From Conchocele bisecta (Eukaryota > Mollusca > Bivalvia > Lucinida > Thyasiridae), in the NCBI GenBank assembly GCA_029237695.1, contig CM055265.1, positions 107,806,773-107,870,772 of the forward strand: 64,000 nt of DNA, in the 5' to 3' direction. Position numbers and translations under genes: made by a program. Of this stretch, positions 21,656 to 33,292 are shown in pieces. Positions within the stretch are counted from its first letter, which is position 1. Each line of letters starts with the position of its first letter. Below the pieces are notes generated by a model, which saw nothing but the letters and a program-made list of their open reading frames with translations, was not told the DNA's origin and searched no databases.

Positions 21656-22197
21656 ATTAAACTTAATTCGATCAGTGTAAATCCTAATCTGATTGCGCAA
21701 ACCATTGCTCGTCTGGTTCTACACTGATCGACTACACAATAAGATATTTTATATTCCTGTTTCCTAATGAAATTTGGTATACAATTGGATTGGATTTTTA
21801 TCAATTTTATAAATAGAACATAATGAATAAGCTTACTACGGCCCCATGATGTAATTATACCCAGAGATTTTCACAATATATACCGTGTGTATAATATAGT
21901 TTATTTCATATCGATGTAACTGATAAATGGTCTATTTTCGGCAAACACTGATACATTCACTCACGCCTATTGATGACGTAATTCACTTGAAGTTAAATTA
22001 ATGCGCTCAGACAAATTAATACCTTGGCGCCATACTGATTCGCCATGCGAAAGTTACATGCTGTTTGATCAGGACGTACACCGTTTAGCAACTTAACATA
22101 CATGTGAATCATCCATGATGCTGATCCTAAACAATACTTGTGTAGACCATATAACACCAGAGGATCCTATTAATCCTCTGATTAAGCTTAATCCTCT
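21656..22197. other. No gene seen; short hairpin
   Basis: GATCAGTGTAGAACC-type inverted sequence near 21680-21730 (an S/C-like core fragment). Otherwise nothing supported. Confidence 0.4.
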
Positions 22198-22419
22198 GGG
22201 GGCCGTTTCACTAAACTTCGTACCAATAAAATGTTCGTAAGTGCAAATCTAGAATCGTCTATAAATTTCAATTGATGGATTTACATTTATTGAGCATAGG
22301 CTGCATATGCACCCTATGCTCAATAAATGTAAATCCAATAATTGTTTACAAGAAAACAGTATTACAGACTATCATAATTTTGACATTTTAGTCGTACAAA
22401 GTTTAGTGAAACGGTCCCC
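22198..22419. mobile_element. Family A MITE, copy 5
   Basis: GGGGGCCGTTTCACTAAAC start, inverse end; AATAAA at the central hairpin. Confidence 0.9.
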
Positions 22420-23101
22420 TGGTCTGTCATGGTCTAAATATTATTTTGTAGCAGACTCAACTTAATCCTCAGGCATGTTATGGTCTAAATAAATATTGTC
22501 TAGTATCAGCATCATGGATGATTAACCAGCTAAATGACCAACAAAGTAAGGTATGATCAGGCTCCACACTAGCTAAATACTTACAAGTAACCAACCTTGC
22601 TGTAGTCGACAACGCTCAAGGACTATCGCCTTACACACAGACGCATAAACCGTACATTAACTACCGAGTTTAAGACGATATCATACACTGATATCCCATA
22701 ACAAATGTAGGTACACCCCTTTCTCCGTGAGTTATGTATCTAATGTGGCAGCAATGCCAAAACAACTAGGATGAGAGGGGAAGATAAGCCAACATGCGTA
22801 TGTTGATAGTAAACACGATTAGGAAACCGTATGGATGGTCTCGTTACACTTCTGTGTTACTACGCCCTGTACGGAAAGTTCCATGTTGAACGGTTATATT
22901 TGTGCATCTTGAAACACGAACAGCTTTTACATAAACACATATATAACAGTGTACTGAGTTTGCCAAAGGGCCGCCGGCTGATACATTGTATTACACGGCG
23001 CTCGGTCTAGAGGAGTTCTGCAGGAACTCGGTAATTTGAGTACTCCAATAGTGTGCAATTGAACTTTGAGGTCATGAACACACATTATCAGTAACGATAG
23101 T
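22420..23101. other. No gene seen
   Basis: Apparently unique, mixed-composition sequence with no supported exon or repeat. Confidence 0.4.
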
Positions 23102-24119
23102 AACCCGTTCACCCCTAAGTAACTGGAATGGGTTTTGATATGTGAATTTTGCAAGCAATCCAACCATCACAAAATGATTTTCAGACTAGTCCATTTATGA
23201 AAATGGGTGTACATGTATTTGCAATAAAAATAATTGTCGAAAAGATGTTTTAGAATTTTAGATAATTTCGGTAGACTATTGATAAAACAGGACAAATGAT
23301 CTACACTGATGGTCAAGCCCATAAGCACCATTTCTCCAGCCACAGCCACAATTAACCCTTTCAACACCAAGTAACTTAATAGGATGTTCCATGCCAATGT
23401 TTCACGCTATTTCATTAATTTTGTTCATTCAAATTATCCCATTCTTCTAAAAGGGTAATCTGTACGACGTTTAAAATTATTAACAAACAGTGGAGATCCT
23501 GATGAGACGGCTCGTTACGAGCCGGCTCATCTGGATCTGCACTGTTTGCAAACATTGTCTCTATAGAGGTCTGTGGTGTTGAAAGGGTTAAAGAATATCC
23601 CACAACATCGAACACGTACAGGTCATAGTGTTTATCTTAGATCTGTTATACGGTATCGACTTTGCACTTCATTAATACCCCTAATTAACTGGAATGGATT
23701 TTGATATTTTAATGTTGCATCCAATCCAATCGTCAAAAAATGATCTTCAAACTAGTCCATTTATAAAAAAGGGGGCGTTTCTTTTTCTCTCAAAGATTAT
23801 TTGCAAAACGCCGGCTCATCTGGATCTACACTATTTGCCAATACCACTATACATGTCTGCAGTTTTGAAAGGGTTAACCCTTTGAACCCGAAAGCCCGCT
23901 ATAGCGGTTTATGCAAACAGTGCAGATCCAGATGAGCCGGCTCGTAACGAGCCGTCTCATCAGGATCTGCACTTTTTGCAAGTAATTTTCATATTTCTTA
24001 GAACAAAAACACCCCCTTTTCATAAATGGACGAATCTGAAAATTATTTTGTGACCATTGGATTGATCGGAACATTAGCATATCACAGTCCATTCCAGTTC
24101 CTTAGGGTTGAAAGGGTTA
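23102..24119. mobile_element. Cluster of four family C MITEs
   Basis: Head-to-tail run of C elements: a truncated one from 23102, complete ones at 23352-23590 and 23876-24119, and a degraded one at 23670-23877 sharing its AAAGGGTTAA end with the next. Cores GACGGCTCGTTACGAGCC are in both orientations. The clustering suggests self-insertion into C ends. Confidence 0.85.
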
Positions 24120-24179
24120 ATACTCAGTAAGCACGACGATGTTTTTAATGCTCGACCATGGTGTGCTTCTGTTGAGTAT

Positions 24180-24443
24180 ATAGAGAATAGTAGGCTAGTG
24201 CCGTGAATGGGAAAAAATATCTGGCAAGGCTCAGGAAACGGGATGGGCGAGGCTATGCCGAGCACATCCCGTTTCCGTGCCGCGCCAGATATTTTTTCCC
24301 ATTCACGGCACTAACCTACTATTCTATTTATCCCGTCAAACACCTACAAATGGCTGTAAAATGTAAAAATTGTATTGACAGGATATCAAAAATGTTTCAC
24401 GGCACCGTGTTTCACGGCACATACGCACTGTGTTGACGGGATA
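24180..24443. mobile_element. Family D composite MITE, copy 2
   Basis: Both modules present: AGAATAGTAGGCTAGTGCCG...palindrome, then TTATCCCGTCAAACACC ... GTGTTGACGGGATAA. Confidence 0.9.
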
Positions 24444-24694
24444 AACACCATTCAACTTCAACATGGTCTGTCCTACTTTTGTACGAGTACTTGAGTTGGC
24501 AATCTCATTGTCGATCAGTAAATACTCTCAGCACCATGTATCTGTTAGATTAATCATCAATCTCGCTCTCACCACGCTACCAGCTTACACGAGTTCATGA
24601 ACTGAACGTGAAGCAGGATGATAAGTTTGTGTTCATTCTCCCTCGCCAGTTGTCTGATATTATTGTAGTAAATCATGAATATGTGCCTTAATCT

Positions 24695-25120
24695 TAAAGG
24701 TACATACACACAATGTTCATTATATGAATTAAAAAAATGTATAATTGTGTCACTATTCCACCAGTTCTAAAAATTACGAGTGCCCGCTATACAGATATAA
24801 TCATGTAGTAATATTTATATTACTGATAGTGACTAGGGATGATAACAGGCTATTTTCATATCAGGGGCGATAACCGTGTTTCCTTAAAATGTTAACTGAC
24901 ATTACTATTTATTCTCTGTATTTATATGTTGATGTGCAATGATCATACTTTATAATCTGTCGAAAATATTATTTTTTCAGGTGACGCATTTAATTAGCAT
25001 AAATAATTAAAAAATATCATACCTCATTTGCATATGAAAATAGCCTGACACCACCGCGAGTCACTATAAGTAAAATAAATATTACTAAATGATTATATCT
25101 GTATAGCGGGCACTCGTAAC
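24695..25120. mobile_element. Family G element, truncated copy
   Basis: Starts TTAAAGGTACATACACACAA, carries GCGATAACCGTGTTTCC and CCACCGCGAGTCACTAT, and breaks off at GCGGGCACTCGTAAC where an O element begins. Confidence 0.8.
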
Positions 25121-25562
25121 AAGATTTATTTTGATGATATTAAATTAAAGGAAAAATTAAGAATGAGCCTTCTTTTTATTTCGTGAAATTTGGGCAAATA
25201 TTGATTTTATTGCGAAAAAAAAATTTCTTTTGAATTTTAGAAATACTGGACCGATTTTTAAAATTTAACTTTTGGTTTCTTAGTTAGATCATTTCCAAGC
25301 TATCTAGCTAGGTTTCGGAACCAATTTCCAAAATTTTTCGTTTTTTGACTCCTCCCACATGCTCTTCTACATTTTCCCCCATGTTAAATTCCCATAGACA
25401 AATCAATTTTTCGTAATAAAACCAATATTTGACCGAATTTCACGAAATAAAAAGAAGGCTCATTCTTAAATTTTCCTTTAATTTAATATTATCGAAAATA
25501 ATATTGTTTTTGAATTGTCTATATAGCCGTAAAATTTGGGCAGCTTTCGTGAAACAGACTAT
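25121..25562. mobile_element. Family O MITE, copy 2 (left end missing)
   Basis: Contains GAATGAGCCTTCTTTTTATT, TTCCCATAGACAAATC and the complete right end GTGAAACAGAC. Confidence 0.8.
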
Positions 25563-25676
25563 AAGTTCTATAAAGAACAGTTGGTGCATTTGAGTACTGC
25601 GCGTGTGAAGTAGGGATAGTGAAATGGCTACATGTTCTCTAACTACATGGAAACTTAAACTCGTCACTATATGTAG

Positions 25677-26036
25677 ACTACAAAATGTGTGGCATATGAA
25701 TTGCATATGTAAATCATATGTATTTCATATGAAAACCCATGTACAATCTATAAATTTGTCATATGAATTAAATATGTAACAATGAAGTTCATATGAAAAT
25801 TACATACGAATTTCATAAGAAAAATTTTCATATGAAATTCATATGCAAATTATTCTTATGAAATACATATGAAAACATTTCATATATGAAATTCTTATGA
25901 ACATTTCATCATATGAATTTTCATATCGGCTCTTTTCATATGAATTTCATATGCCATATGTTTATTCATATGTTTTACATATGAACATAATATGATTTGT
26001 GTTCCATATGAATTGCATATGTGGCACATTTTGGTG
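25677..26036. mobile_element. Family K foldback element with CATATG array
   Basis: Ends ACAAAATGTGTGGCATATG and inverse CATATGTGGCACATTTTGG. The interior is about twenty CATATG palindromes, the first four spaced exactly 11 bp, joined by AAATTT-type linkers. No coding capacity. Confidence 0.82.
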
Positions 26037-26223
26037 TGTAAAGGTGTGTGTTTAATAGGAATTTAGTTTTGTTATGCCAGATTATATTTCTCTGACTTTC
26101 AGCTGGCTTATAAATATAAGTTTAGGAATTGTAACCATGCTTACCACCCCGGCTACGCGTTATTCACCTGTTATGTGGTTACATGTACATTGTAACTTCA
26201 ATAGTAGTACATTGTATGTAGTA

Positions 26224-26427
26224 CAGTGAAACCTCGCTAAACCGGACACCCAGGGTGTCCGGTTTAGCGAGGTTTCACTGTACACCAGGCATTTGCTTAT
26301 TCCCATCCATAGTTGAGTGATATGTGATCACGAACAGGCAGTATCACCTGAGATAAATGACCAAGAAACCCATCAAAATTATGATCGCATACGTTTCTTG
26401 TTGTACGGTTTAGAGAGGTCCCACTGA
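26224..26427. mobile_element. Family M MITE, full-length inverted copy
   Basis: CAGTGAAACCTCGCTAAACC hairpin, then the body (GATCACGAACAGGCAGTATC...) and an outer end GGTTTAGAGAGGTCCCACTG. Confidence 0.85.
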
Positions 26428-26762
26428 ATTATATAGAGGATCTTACATGAGTGATGATTTACTATGATATTTATTAAACGAGTTTACTGATTTCATAAGA
26501 AACGCGGATATGTCGAGTTTCTTATGAAAGCAGTCAACGAGTTTAATAAATATCATAATTATTAAATAATAACAAATGTTAGATTTTATTTATTACATAA
26601 ATAGTTCATCATACATTGAACTTGTGCTGGTCACCAGACCTATTTTCCGTAACGAGCTAATTTGCATTTTATTACATTAGTGTATTATGATTTTATTACA
26701 ATGTGTTAATACACTGCGAGCGCCAATTTTATGTAAGAAAATGTGGCTTCTGGTTTACCCTA
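26428..26762. other. No gene seen; hairpin near 26470-26550
   Basis: TATTTATTAAACGAGTTTAC and inverse with TTTCATAAGAAAC / GTTTCTTATGAAA. AT-rich remainder. Confidence 0.5.
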
Positions 26763-27119
26763 TAATAATTCCAGCACAAAAATATTTACACAATTCCGTA
26801 ACATTTGATTGGTCCGTAGCAAGTCTCTGTCCAGAATTTATATCCCAGTAAACTCCATGCCGAACTACTTTCCGTAACCGTCAGGCGCAGTTAAAATAAT
26901 TCTTAAGAAAACGGAAAATAAACACACTTTTCTTGATGAATTTATTTCAAATGCTGGAATTATAAGGAATGAATGGCCTTTTTGTGGAATTTATCGGGGA
27001 TATAAACTTGGAAAAATCGCGGGAATACTGGACGAGGCCTTCCGGCCTTCGTCCAGTATTCCCGCGACTTTTCCAAGTTTATACCCCGATAAATTCCACA
27101 AAAAGGCCATTCATTCCTA
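26763..27119. mobile_element. Family B composite MITE, copy 6
   Basis: AATAATTCCAGCACAAAAAT start, GGCCTTCCGGCC centre, CCATTCATTCC end. Confidence 0.9.
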
Positions 27120-28101
27120 TACTGATTTACCTTATACATTGTAACGGGATACTAGAAACATGAATATTCCTGTTTGTATATCACTTTGCATATGATTACA
27201 TTTTTCCTACTACAGTATAGTTCAATATACAACAAAGATATTTTTAGAAAAAAAAACTAGACATAAAACTTTAGGAGCCAATTAGGAAATGAGCCAACGA
27301 ATAAAAACATGTATCTGTTTTTTCAACATCCTGTGATTTTTGCTGATTCGCATGCTTATAAAAAGAGAACCATCGAAAAACAAGGAATGGTGGCAAAACC
27401 TAGATTATTCTACTCGAATTCGAATCAATGTCAGAGTTTCCACATTGCGCCTAGCTGCCAATCAATCCCGCCTGTCCGTTACATTGTACATTATACATGT
27501 ACTCTATTGCCCGTGCTCTAACTCAGGTAGTTTGACCTTTCACTTCTGAGCTTTTATTGCAAGGTCATGCAATGACATACGTATTTTTTCTTCTGATTGT
27601 TCATTCATACCATTGTTTAACAGCGCCATATATGCACATATGACCGGTTGTGTTAACTATTGTTGTCATATTACATTTTATGAGGTACTTAATTATTACA
27701 ATGTATTTAAATGTATACATGTAAGCACAATAATTAGTGCTGCACATTGATTTAAGGGGTCAGTGGAAGAAAAGTACTAAGTTCATAAAGAGTCCCCTAC
27801 ATCCCCTGACCCCTTCAATTCCGTGCGGTTATTTTATCTCACCTAACATCTCCACATATCGTCTCTAATTAAGCTTGACACTTGCGCCAATATTTCATCT
27901 TATGTATTACAAGTCGTAGAACAAAACGGAGCAGACGAGAATGATAGATAAACACGGGCGCTCTCAGTTAAGGAGTACGTGTACCTCTGAATGCAATACA
28001 TAATCTTGACGCACATGTGATAAAACGAGCATATTGACATAGTTTACCAATGTAGACCCTTACAACTCACTTTCATCAAGATAAATTCAACTCGTTCGCT
28101 T
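27120..28101. other. About 1 kb without a supported gene
   Basis: Overlapping + strand frames at 27309-27549 have no acceptor/donor pair that makes a chain, and no domain motif. Confidence 0.4.
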
Positions 28102-28270
28102 ACCGCATTAATGGTGGTTTATCGAATGAACGGAGAACGGTGAAGACCCTGACTAAATAACATGTTCGATGTCCACTGTGGGCATTACGCCCACAGTGGA
28201 CATCGAACATGTTATTTAGTCAGGGTCTTCACCGTTCTCCGTTCATTCGATAAACCGCCATTAATGCGGT
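28102..28270. repeat. 169 bp near-perfect palindrome
   Basis: Arms of about 80 bp (CCGCATTAATGG, ATCGAATGAACGGAGAACGG, AACATGTTCGATGTCCACTG and inverses) around GGGCATTACGCCC. A further direct fragment, CGGCATTAATGATG, follows at 28340. Likely a recent palindromic MITE. Confidence 0.9.
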
Positions 28271-28369
28271 CGTAGGATCGGTGAATGATGTAGAACTTCT
28301 TGTTCTTCCAACAAGTGCATGTTCAACTCGTTTGCTGGCGGCATTAATGATGTCATGAATGAATAGTTA

Positions 28370-28821
28370 CACCTTCTATAAATTCATAATGCAAACGCCC
28401 ATTTGACGTATTGCGCTTACATCCCAATGCAATACATTATACATTAGACACACGTGACGTCACGCGATGTTGTTGATTGGTTAAAGTTCGTAGGAATTGC
28501 GACAAAATGACGTAAAACATGATTATTGTTAATTTTAACGCCGTATTTGGTTGTTATAGTTTTGAAAGTATCAGAAAATACATTGTAAATATAAGTAATA
28601 AAACCATAGGCTGTTGCGTTTGCTTGGGTGAACAATACATTTGCTATGTTTAAAGTTTGCGAGGAGTCCTTCGAGTCCACGCACTTTAAACAGACGAAAT
28701 GTATTGTTCAACCCAGTAAACGCAACAGCCCATGGTTTTCGGACTCCACGCACTTTAAACAGACCAACTGTATTGAATCCCAGTAAGCGCAACAGGCCAT
28801 GGTTTTATTCCTTAAGTAAGT
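28370..28821. mobile_element. Family T MITE, copy 1
   Basis: Carries AACGCAACAGCCCATGG and inverse-like CTGTTGCGTTTGC, CGCACTTTAAACAGAC hairpins, and a body with AACATGATTATTGTTAATTT. An inverted second copy is at 32690-33090. Confidence 0.8.
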
Positions 28822-28861
28822 AACAATGTAGGCCCGGATTAACTTGCACCAATCCGGATCC

Positions 28862-29107
28862 GGGGCCCGTTTCACTAAACTTCCTACGACTAAAATGTTC
28901 GTAAGTGCAAACTTATGATAGTCTGTAAATTTCACATTAACATTTTTTTCTTGTAAACAATTATTGGATTTACATTTATTGATATAGGCTGCATGCATAT
29001 GCAGCCTATGCTCAATAAATGTAAATCCATCAATTGAAATTTCCAGACGATCCTAAATTTGCACTTCCGAACATTTTAGTCGTACGAAATTTAGTGAAAC
29101 GGCCCCC
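28862..29107. mobile_element. Family A MITE, copy 6
   Basis: GGGGCCCGTTTCACTAAAC start, ACGGCCCCCTGG end. Confidence 0.9.
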
Positions 29108-29514
29108 TGGATCTACAGGTATCTCAAACGTGAATGCTTATTGCCAACCGGAGGTCTAAATAAACTTGCAGCCGCACCACCACCTCTCTACAACAGCCAC
29201 ATATAGAAACAAGTGTTGCGCGATAAACATTTTAAAATCTTAAATGGATGCCCTTAGCTGATAGTAGTCAACTGATTCCTTGAAAAAAGCATTACGTCGA
29301 AACATTGGTACATTGGGTTTGTTGTTTTGTAAGCACCATGCAACTATCAGAAGGCACAACACTGGATGTTGTAGAAAGTTGAATATATAGACAGCCGGCT
29401 GGTACATGTAATTGGGATTCAAATTGTGGCTGTAACATGTAAATATTTGACCATTCATGAAATTTCAATTGTATTGACGACTCAAATGTTGCATACATGA
29501 ATGGATAACGAGCT

Positions 29515-29590
29515 GTGTATGCCCTTATCAGACTGCGCGGATGCGCAGGCTGATATGGGCCTACACTGGTCGCAAATATTATAAGAGCCG
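29515..29590. repeat. Family S core fragment
   Basis: CCCTTATCAGACTGCGCGGA / TGCGCAGGCTGATATGGG hairpin. It lies about 140 bases before the candidate first exon of the calponin-type gene. Confidence 0.75.
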
Positions 29591-29647
29591 TGTTGTCATT
29601 CAGTATATTCTACAAGAGCACAGAACGCGCATTCTGTAACAAGTTCC

Positions 29648-29657
29648 CCAATATTTG
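29648..29657 (+). promoter_or_regulatory. Possible CArG-like site upstream of exon 1
   Basis: CCAATATTTG matches the SRF-binding CArG box CC(A/T)6GG with one mismatch, about 70 bases before the ATG at 29728. Smooth-muscle calponins and transgelins of vertebrates are SRF targets (known). Applying that here is speculative. Confidence 0.2.
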
Positions 29658-29727
29658 CGCGGGAGTCTGCCAACGAGTCGGAATTATAGGCCAGACGTCT
29701 CGGAAAGTGGTTTAAACAAACATAAAT

Positions 29728-29748
29728 ATGCCGCAGACAGCAGCTAAG
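29728..29748 (+). CDS. Probable first coding exon of a calponin/transgelin-type gene
   Basis: ATG then six codons (MPQTAAK) ends at a good donor AAG|gtaaat, leaving phase 0. The CH exon at 60700 starts in phase 0 with RDPEMETQ. Calponin/transgelin relatives begin with a short, variable N-terminal segment ending in a basic residue before a (Y/R)DPE motif, so the join is what the family predicts. No other in-phase short first exon stands out in the 31 kb between. The 5' flank is relatively unique and has no obvious TATA box. The assignment rests on phase and peptide fit only; other first exons are possible. Confidence 0.45.
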
Positions 29749-29968
29749 GTAAATATATCTCTGATTTATATGTCGTTATTTATATAATTTTGAATGTGTA
29801 TATAATTAATTTATGTTGATACATGCAGTGCCTGTAATAAGCCCGTTTAGCTTCATGTGTGCGGACCTTTACATATTGAGGGGTCTTCAAACAGTAATAC
29901 AATGGTGTGAACATAATTTAGTAGCTTCTGCAATTAACGGTGACGTTACATATTATAATTAATGTTTT

Positions 29969-30466
29969 TAATGGTACATACCCACTCAGTAGGCACAAAC
30001 TGTTCTTTATATCAGAGACATCATCTTAAACATTTTCTCGCAAAATAAACATTCATTCACCATTACCCCACGTATTGATTGGCATTATTATACATTTTAT
30101 ATCAGACGTAAATTTCCACACTGATATCAGGGGCGATAACCGTATTTCCTTAAAATGTTAACGGGAATTACTATTTATTCTCTGTACTTATTTTGTATGT
30201 GCAATGATCATACTTTATAATTTGTCGAAAATATTTATTTTTGTTCACGTACCGCATTTAATTAGTATAAACAATTAAAAAATATCATGCCTCATTCGCC
30301 TGATACCACCGCGAGTCGCTATCAGTAACATCAATATTACTAAATGATTATATCTCTATATCGGGCACTCGTAATTTTTACAACTGGTGGAATAGTGACA
30401 CAATTATACACTTATTTAATTCCTACAAAGAACATTTTGTGCCTACAGAGTGGGCATGTACCTTTA
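29969..30466. mobile_element. Family G element, complete copy
   Basis: About 498 bp, ends GGTACATACCCACTCAGT and inverse ACAGAGTGGGCATGTACC. It best defines family G. Confidence 0.88.
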
Positions 30467-30580
30467 AAGTTTCGTTTACTGAACTGCAATACAAAATATA
30501 ACACCATGTAGTTTGGAAACATTATCTTCGTGGATTACGGTTGTTGGTGAACACCACATTCAAACAGGAAAGCTGAGACT

Positions 30581-30843
30581 ATATAGAGAATAGTAGGTTA
30601 GTGCCGTGAATGGGAAAAAATATCTGGCAAGGCTCAGAAAACGGGATGGGCGAGGCTCTGCCGAGCACATCCCGTTTCCGTGCCGCGCCAGATATTTTTC
30701 CCATTCACGGCACTAACCTACTATTCTATTTATCCGTCAACACCTACATATGGCTGTAAAATGCAAAAATAGTATTGACTGGATATCAAAAATGTTTCAC
30801 GTCACCGTGATTCACGGCACATACGCACTGTGTTCACGGGATA
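30581..30843. mobile_element. Family D composite MITE, copy 3
   Basis: Both modules intact, very similar to 24180-24443. Confidence 0.9.
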
Positions 30844-30904
30844 AAAACCGAATCATCGTCATGTATATCATAATCAAACATGACAGTTTGGGTTATTGTA
30901 CACT

Positions 30905-31360
30905 TACGGAGCCTCGCTGGGGACGTATACTTATTTTGTTTATTAATTCGTTCCTACGAAATAACAATTCGTTCCCACGAAATAGCAATTCGTTCCCGCG
31001 AAATAACAATTCGTTCCCTCAATTTAACAATTCGTTCCCACGAAATAACAATTCGTTCCCTCGAATTAACAATTCGTGGGAACGAATTGTTAATTGTTAA
31101 TTCGAGAGAACGAATTGTTAACTTGCGGGAACGAATTGTTATTTCGTGGGAACGAATTGTCAATTCGAGGGAACGAATTGTTAATTCGAGGAAACGAATT
31201 GTTAATTCGTGGGAACATATTGTAAATTCGTGGGAACGAATTGTTATATCGTGAGAACGAATTAGTAATTCGAGGGGACGAATTTTTAAATTGAGGGAAC
31301 GAATTTTTATTTCGTGGGAACGAAGAACAAAAAAATCCAAATCCTATGCGGGGGCTCCAT
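30905..31360. mobile_element. Family E foldback element, copy 2
   Basis: ACGGAGCCTCGCTGGGGAC start, TGCGGGGGCTCCAT end; about seven forward then about twelve inverted 21 bp units. It abuts the pogo-like element AF. Confidence 0.88.
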
Positions 31361-31368
31361 ATACACTA

Positions 31369-32033
31369 CAGGGGTCATACCAATTATCCGGACAATCAGT
31401 TTATCGGACAAATGAAAATACCTGTTAATTAAGCGCATTCTTTTGATCCGATTTTGCAACGAATGCATCTAAGTCACGCATGTGCATGCTGTTTCCATGC
31501 CAGTGTGAAGAATATGTCGGTATGGTAAATATTTTAGTAAAATTTGCTGAACACATTCCCAACTCTGTCCACAATTTGATTACAACGACAAAAGTTATGC
31601 GGGGGCTCAATCGAGTGCACCCAATTACGTCATTGTTCTATAAATACAATACATTATATAAATACGGTGTCTTCCAAGAAACGAAGGGTAACCGATTTTT
31701 CTGCAGAAATACACACTGTTGTTTACACTGGTTTACAGGCGATACAATTATGATTTCAACATGAGAATAGAAGTTATAAGTCTATAAGACGATTAGTCTA
31801 TACGTTTGTCCGGATAACTGATTGTCGATGTTAATTTTGGGGCAATCTTACGACTGATGATCTGACCCAATTTTAAGCGAGAAAGATGGCATATTTTGCT
31901 AAATAGTTTACATGCATTGAGACAGCAAGAACCGAGGATTGTTCTGTGAAAATATTATGCCCATAGCTGCTATTTTAAGAAAAATATCGTTAAAAAAAAT
32001 GCCATTTTTGTCCGATAATCTGGAGGATCCCTG
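31369..32033. mobile_element. pogo/Tigger-like element AF with TA duplication
   Basis: 665 bp, starting CAGGGGTCATACC after TA (31367-31368) and ending in the inverse of CAGGGATCCTCC before TA (32034-32035). Subterminal TTATCCGGACAA / TTGTCCGATAA repeats. The termini fit Tc1/mariner-pogo. Interior frames do not show a DDE transposase. Confidence 0.78.
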
Positions 32034-32434
32034 TATAGTATAAAACATACTGCAAACATTCACACGGATCATTACTGTGATCTATCGATTGTATGCGTGC
32101 GCGAACCTTTTTTAATGCACATATAATTCAATATAATACATTTAGAAAGTATTTAAAGTGATGAATAAACTGTTGAATGCCCGCAGGTACAATGTATGTG
32201 CGCATACACACTGGGGACAATACTTGACTTCCAGTACAGTCACTGTACATGGCTATGTATTATAATTTCCTGCTCACACATTGAAAATACATCCTATTTC
32301 ACATTCTGAGAACAAACATACACTCTCAGTAGGTTTAATGTTTATGGTTTGCATTGAAATTCATTTGACAATGATGTATTTATCCATTTTAAAGCAACCA
32401 TATATGTCATTTAATGTCCACATGTATTAACTAT

Positions 32435-32505
32435 GAAGCGAAACCTATCTAAACCGGACACCATAAGGAACTCCGAGGGTGTCTGAATTAGGGAGGTTTC
32501 ACTGT
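32435..32505. mobile_element. Family M MITE, decayed
   Basis: AAACCTATCTAAACCGGACA ... GGGAGGTTTCACTG with several mismatches between arms. Confidence 0.7.
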
Positions 32506-32689
32506 GCGTCACAGTCTCGTTTTTCACAATGAAGGTGATAAATAATACGGCGTCTTACCTGTAAGTTTCTTGAACCACGGTGTTTCTTCTTGTTGTATTG
32601 TATATCTATGACAATGTGTTGTACCATTTACTTGAGTTTATCTTAGTTCTGCAAGCTTCATCAGTTATTACCACATTTTTATTTTAACT

Positions 32690-33090
32690 TTATTTAAGGA
32701 ATACAACCATTGTCTGTTGCGTTTACTGGAGTGTATAATGCATTTGGTCTGTTTAAAGTGCGTGGAGGCCGAATAGGACTCCACGCACTTTAAACAGACC
32801 AAATGTATTGTACACCGGGCCCCAGCAAACGCAACAGCCCGTGGTTTTATTACTTCTATGTACACTGTATTTTCTGATAGTTTCAAAAATGGAAATAACC
32901 AAATATGGAGTTAAAATTAACAATAATCTTGTTTTACGTTATTTTGTCGCAATTGCTAGAGTAGCGACGTTGCGAACTTTAGCCAATCAACATAATCGCG
33001 CAACATCACGTGTGTCTAATGAATTGTATTGTGATGTAAACGCAATACTTCGAATGAGCTTTGAATTATGAATTTATGTAAGGTGTAAAT
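32690..33090. mobile_element. Family T MITE, copy 2 (inverted)
   Basis: CACTTTAAACAGACC hairpin, CAAACGCAACAGCCC, and the body TTAAAATTAACAATAATC... in inverse order to 28370-28821. Confidence 0.8.
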
Positions 33091-33232
33091 ATTACATTAT
33101 CACGGAAATGTATTGTGTATGTTGACTTTCGGTAATATAGTTACGTATGTGGGCGCATAGGAGATGATTGTAAATGACAAGGTACAAACAAACGCTATGT
33201 TCCATCATGTAACCCATACAAACTACGTAATC

Positions 33233-33292
33233 TGTAGCCTATTTCATCAACTCCCCAAAGTATACTTTGGGGAGTTGATGAAATAGGCTACA
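33233..33292. repeat. Perfect 60 bp palindrome: TIR-only family F
   Basis: GTAGCCTATTTCATCAACTC joined to its exact inverse through AAAGTATACTTT. It equals the two outer arms of family F with the whole body missing. Confidence 0.92.

Noticed and set aside
30880..31340. Long open frames on both strands rich in NNSFPR / ISWERIV (also at 5621-6174, 34822-35945, 46899-47240)
   Set aside because: They are translations of the 21 bp array of family E, which is a multiple of three and lacks stops in several frames. No gene structure.
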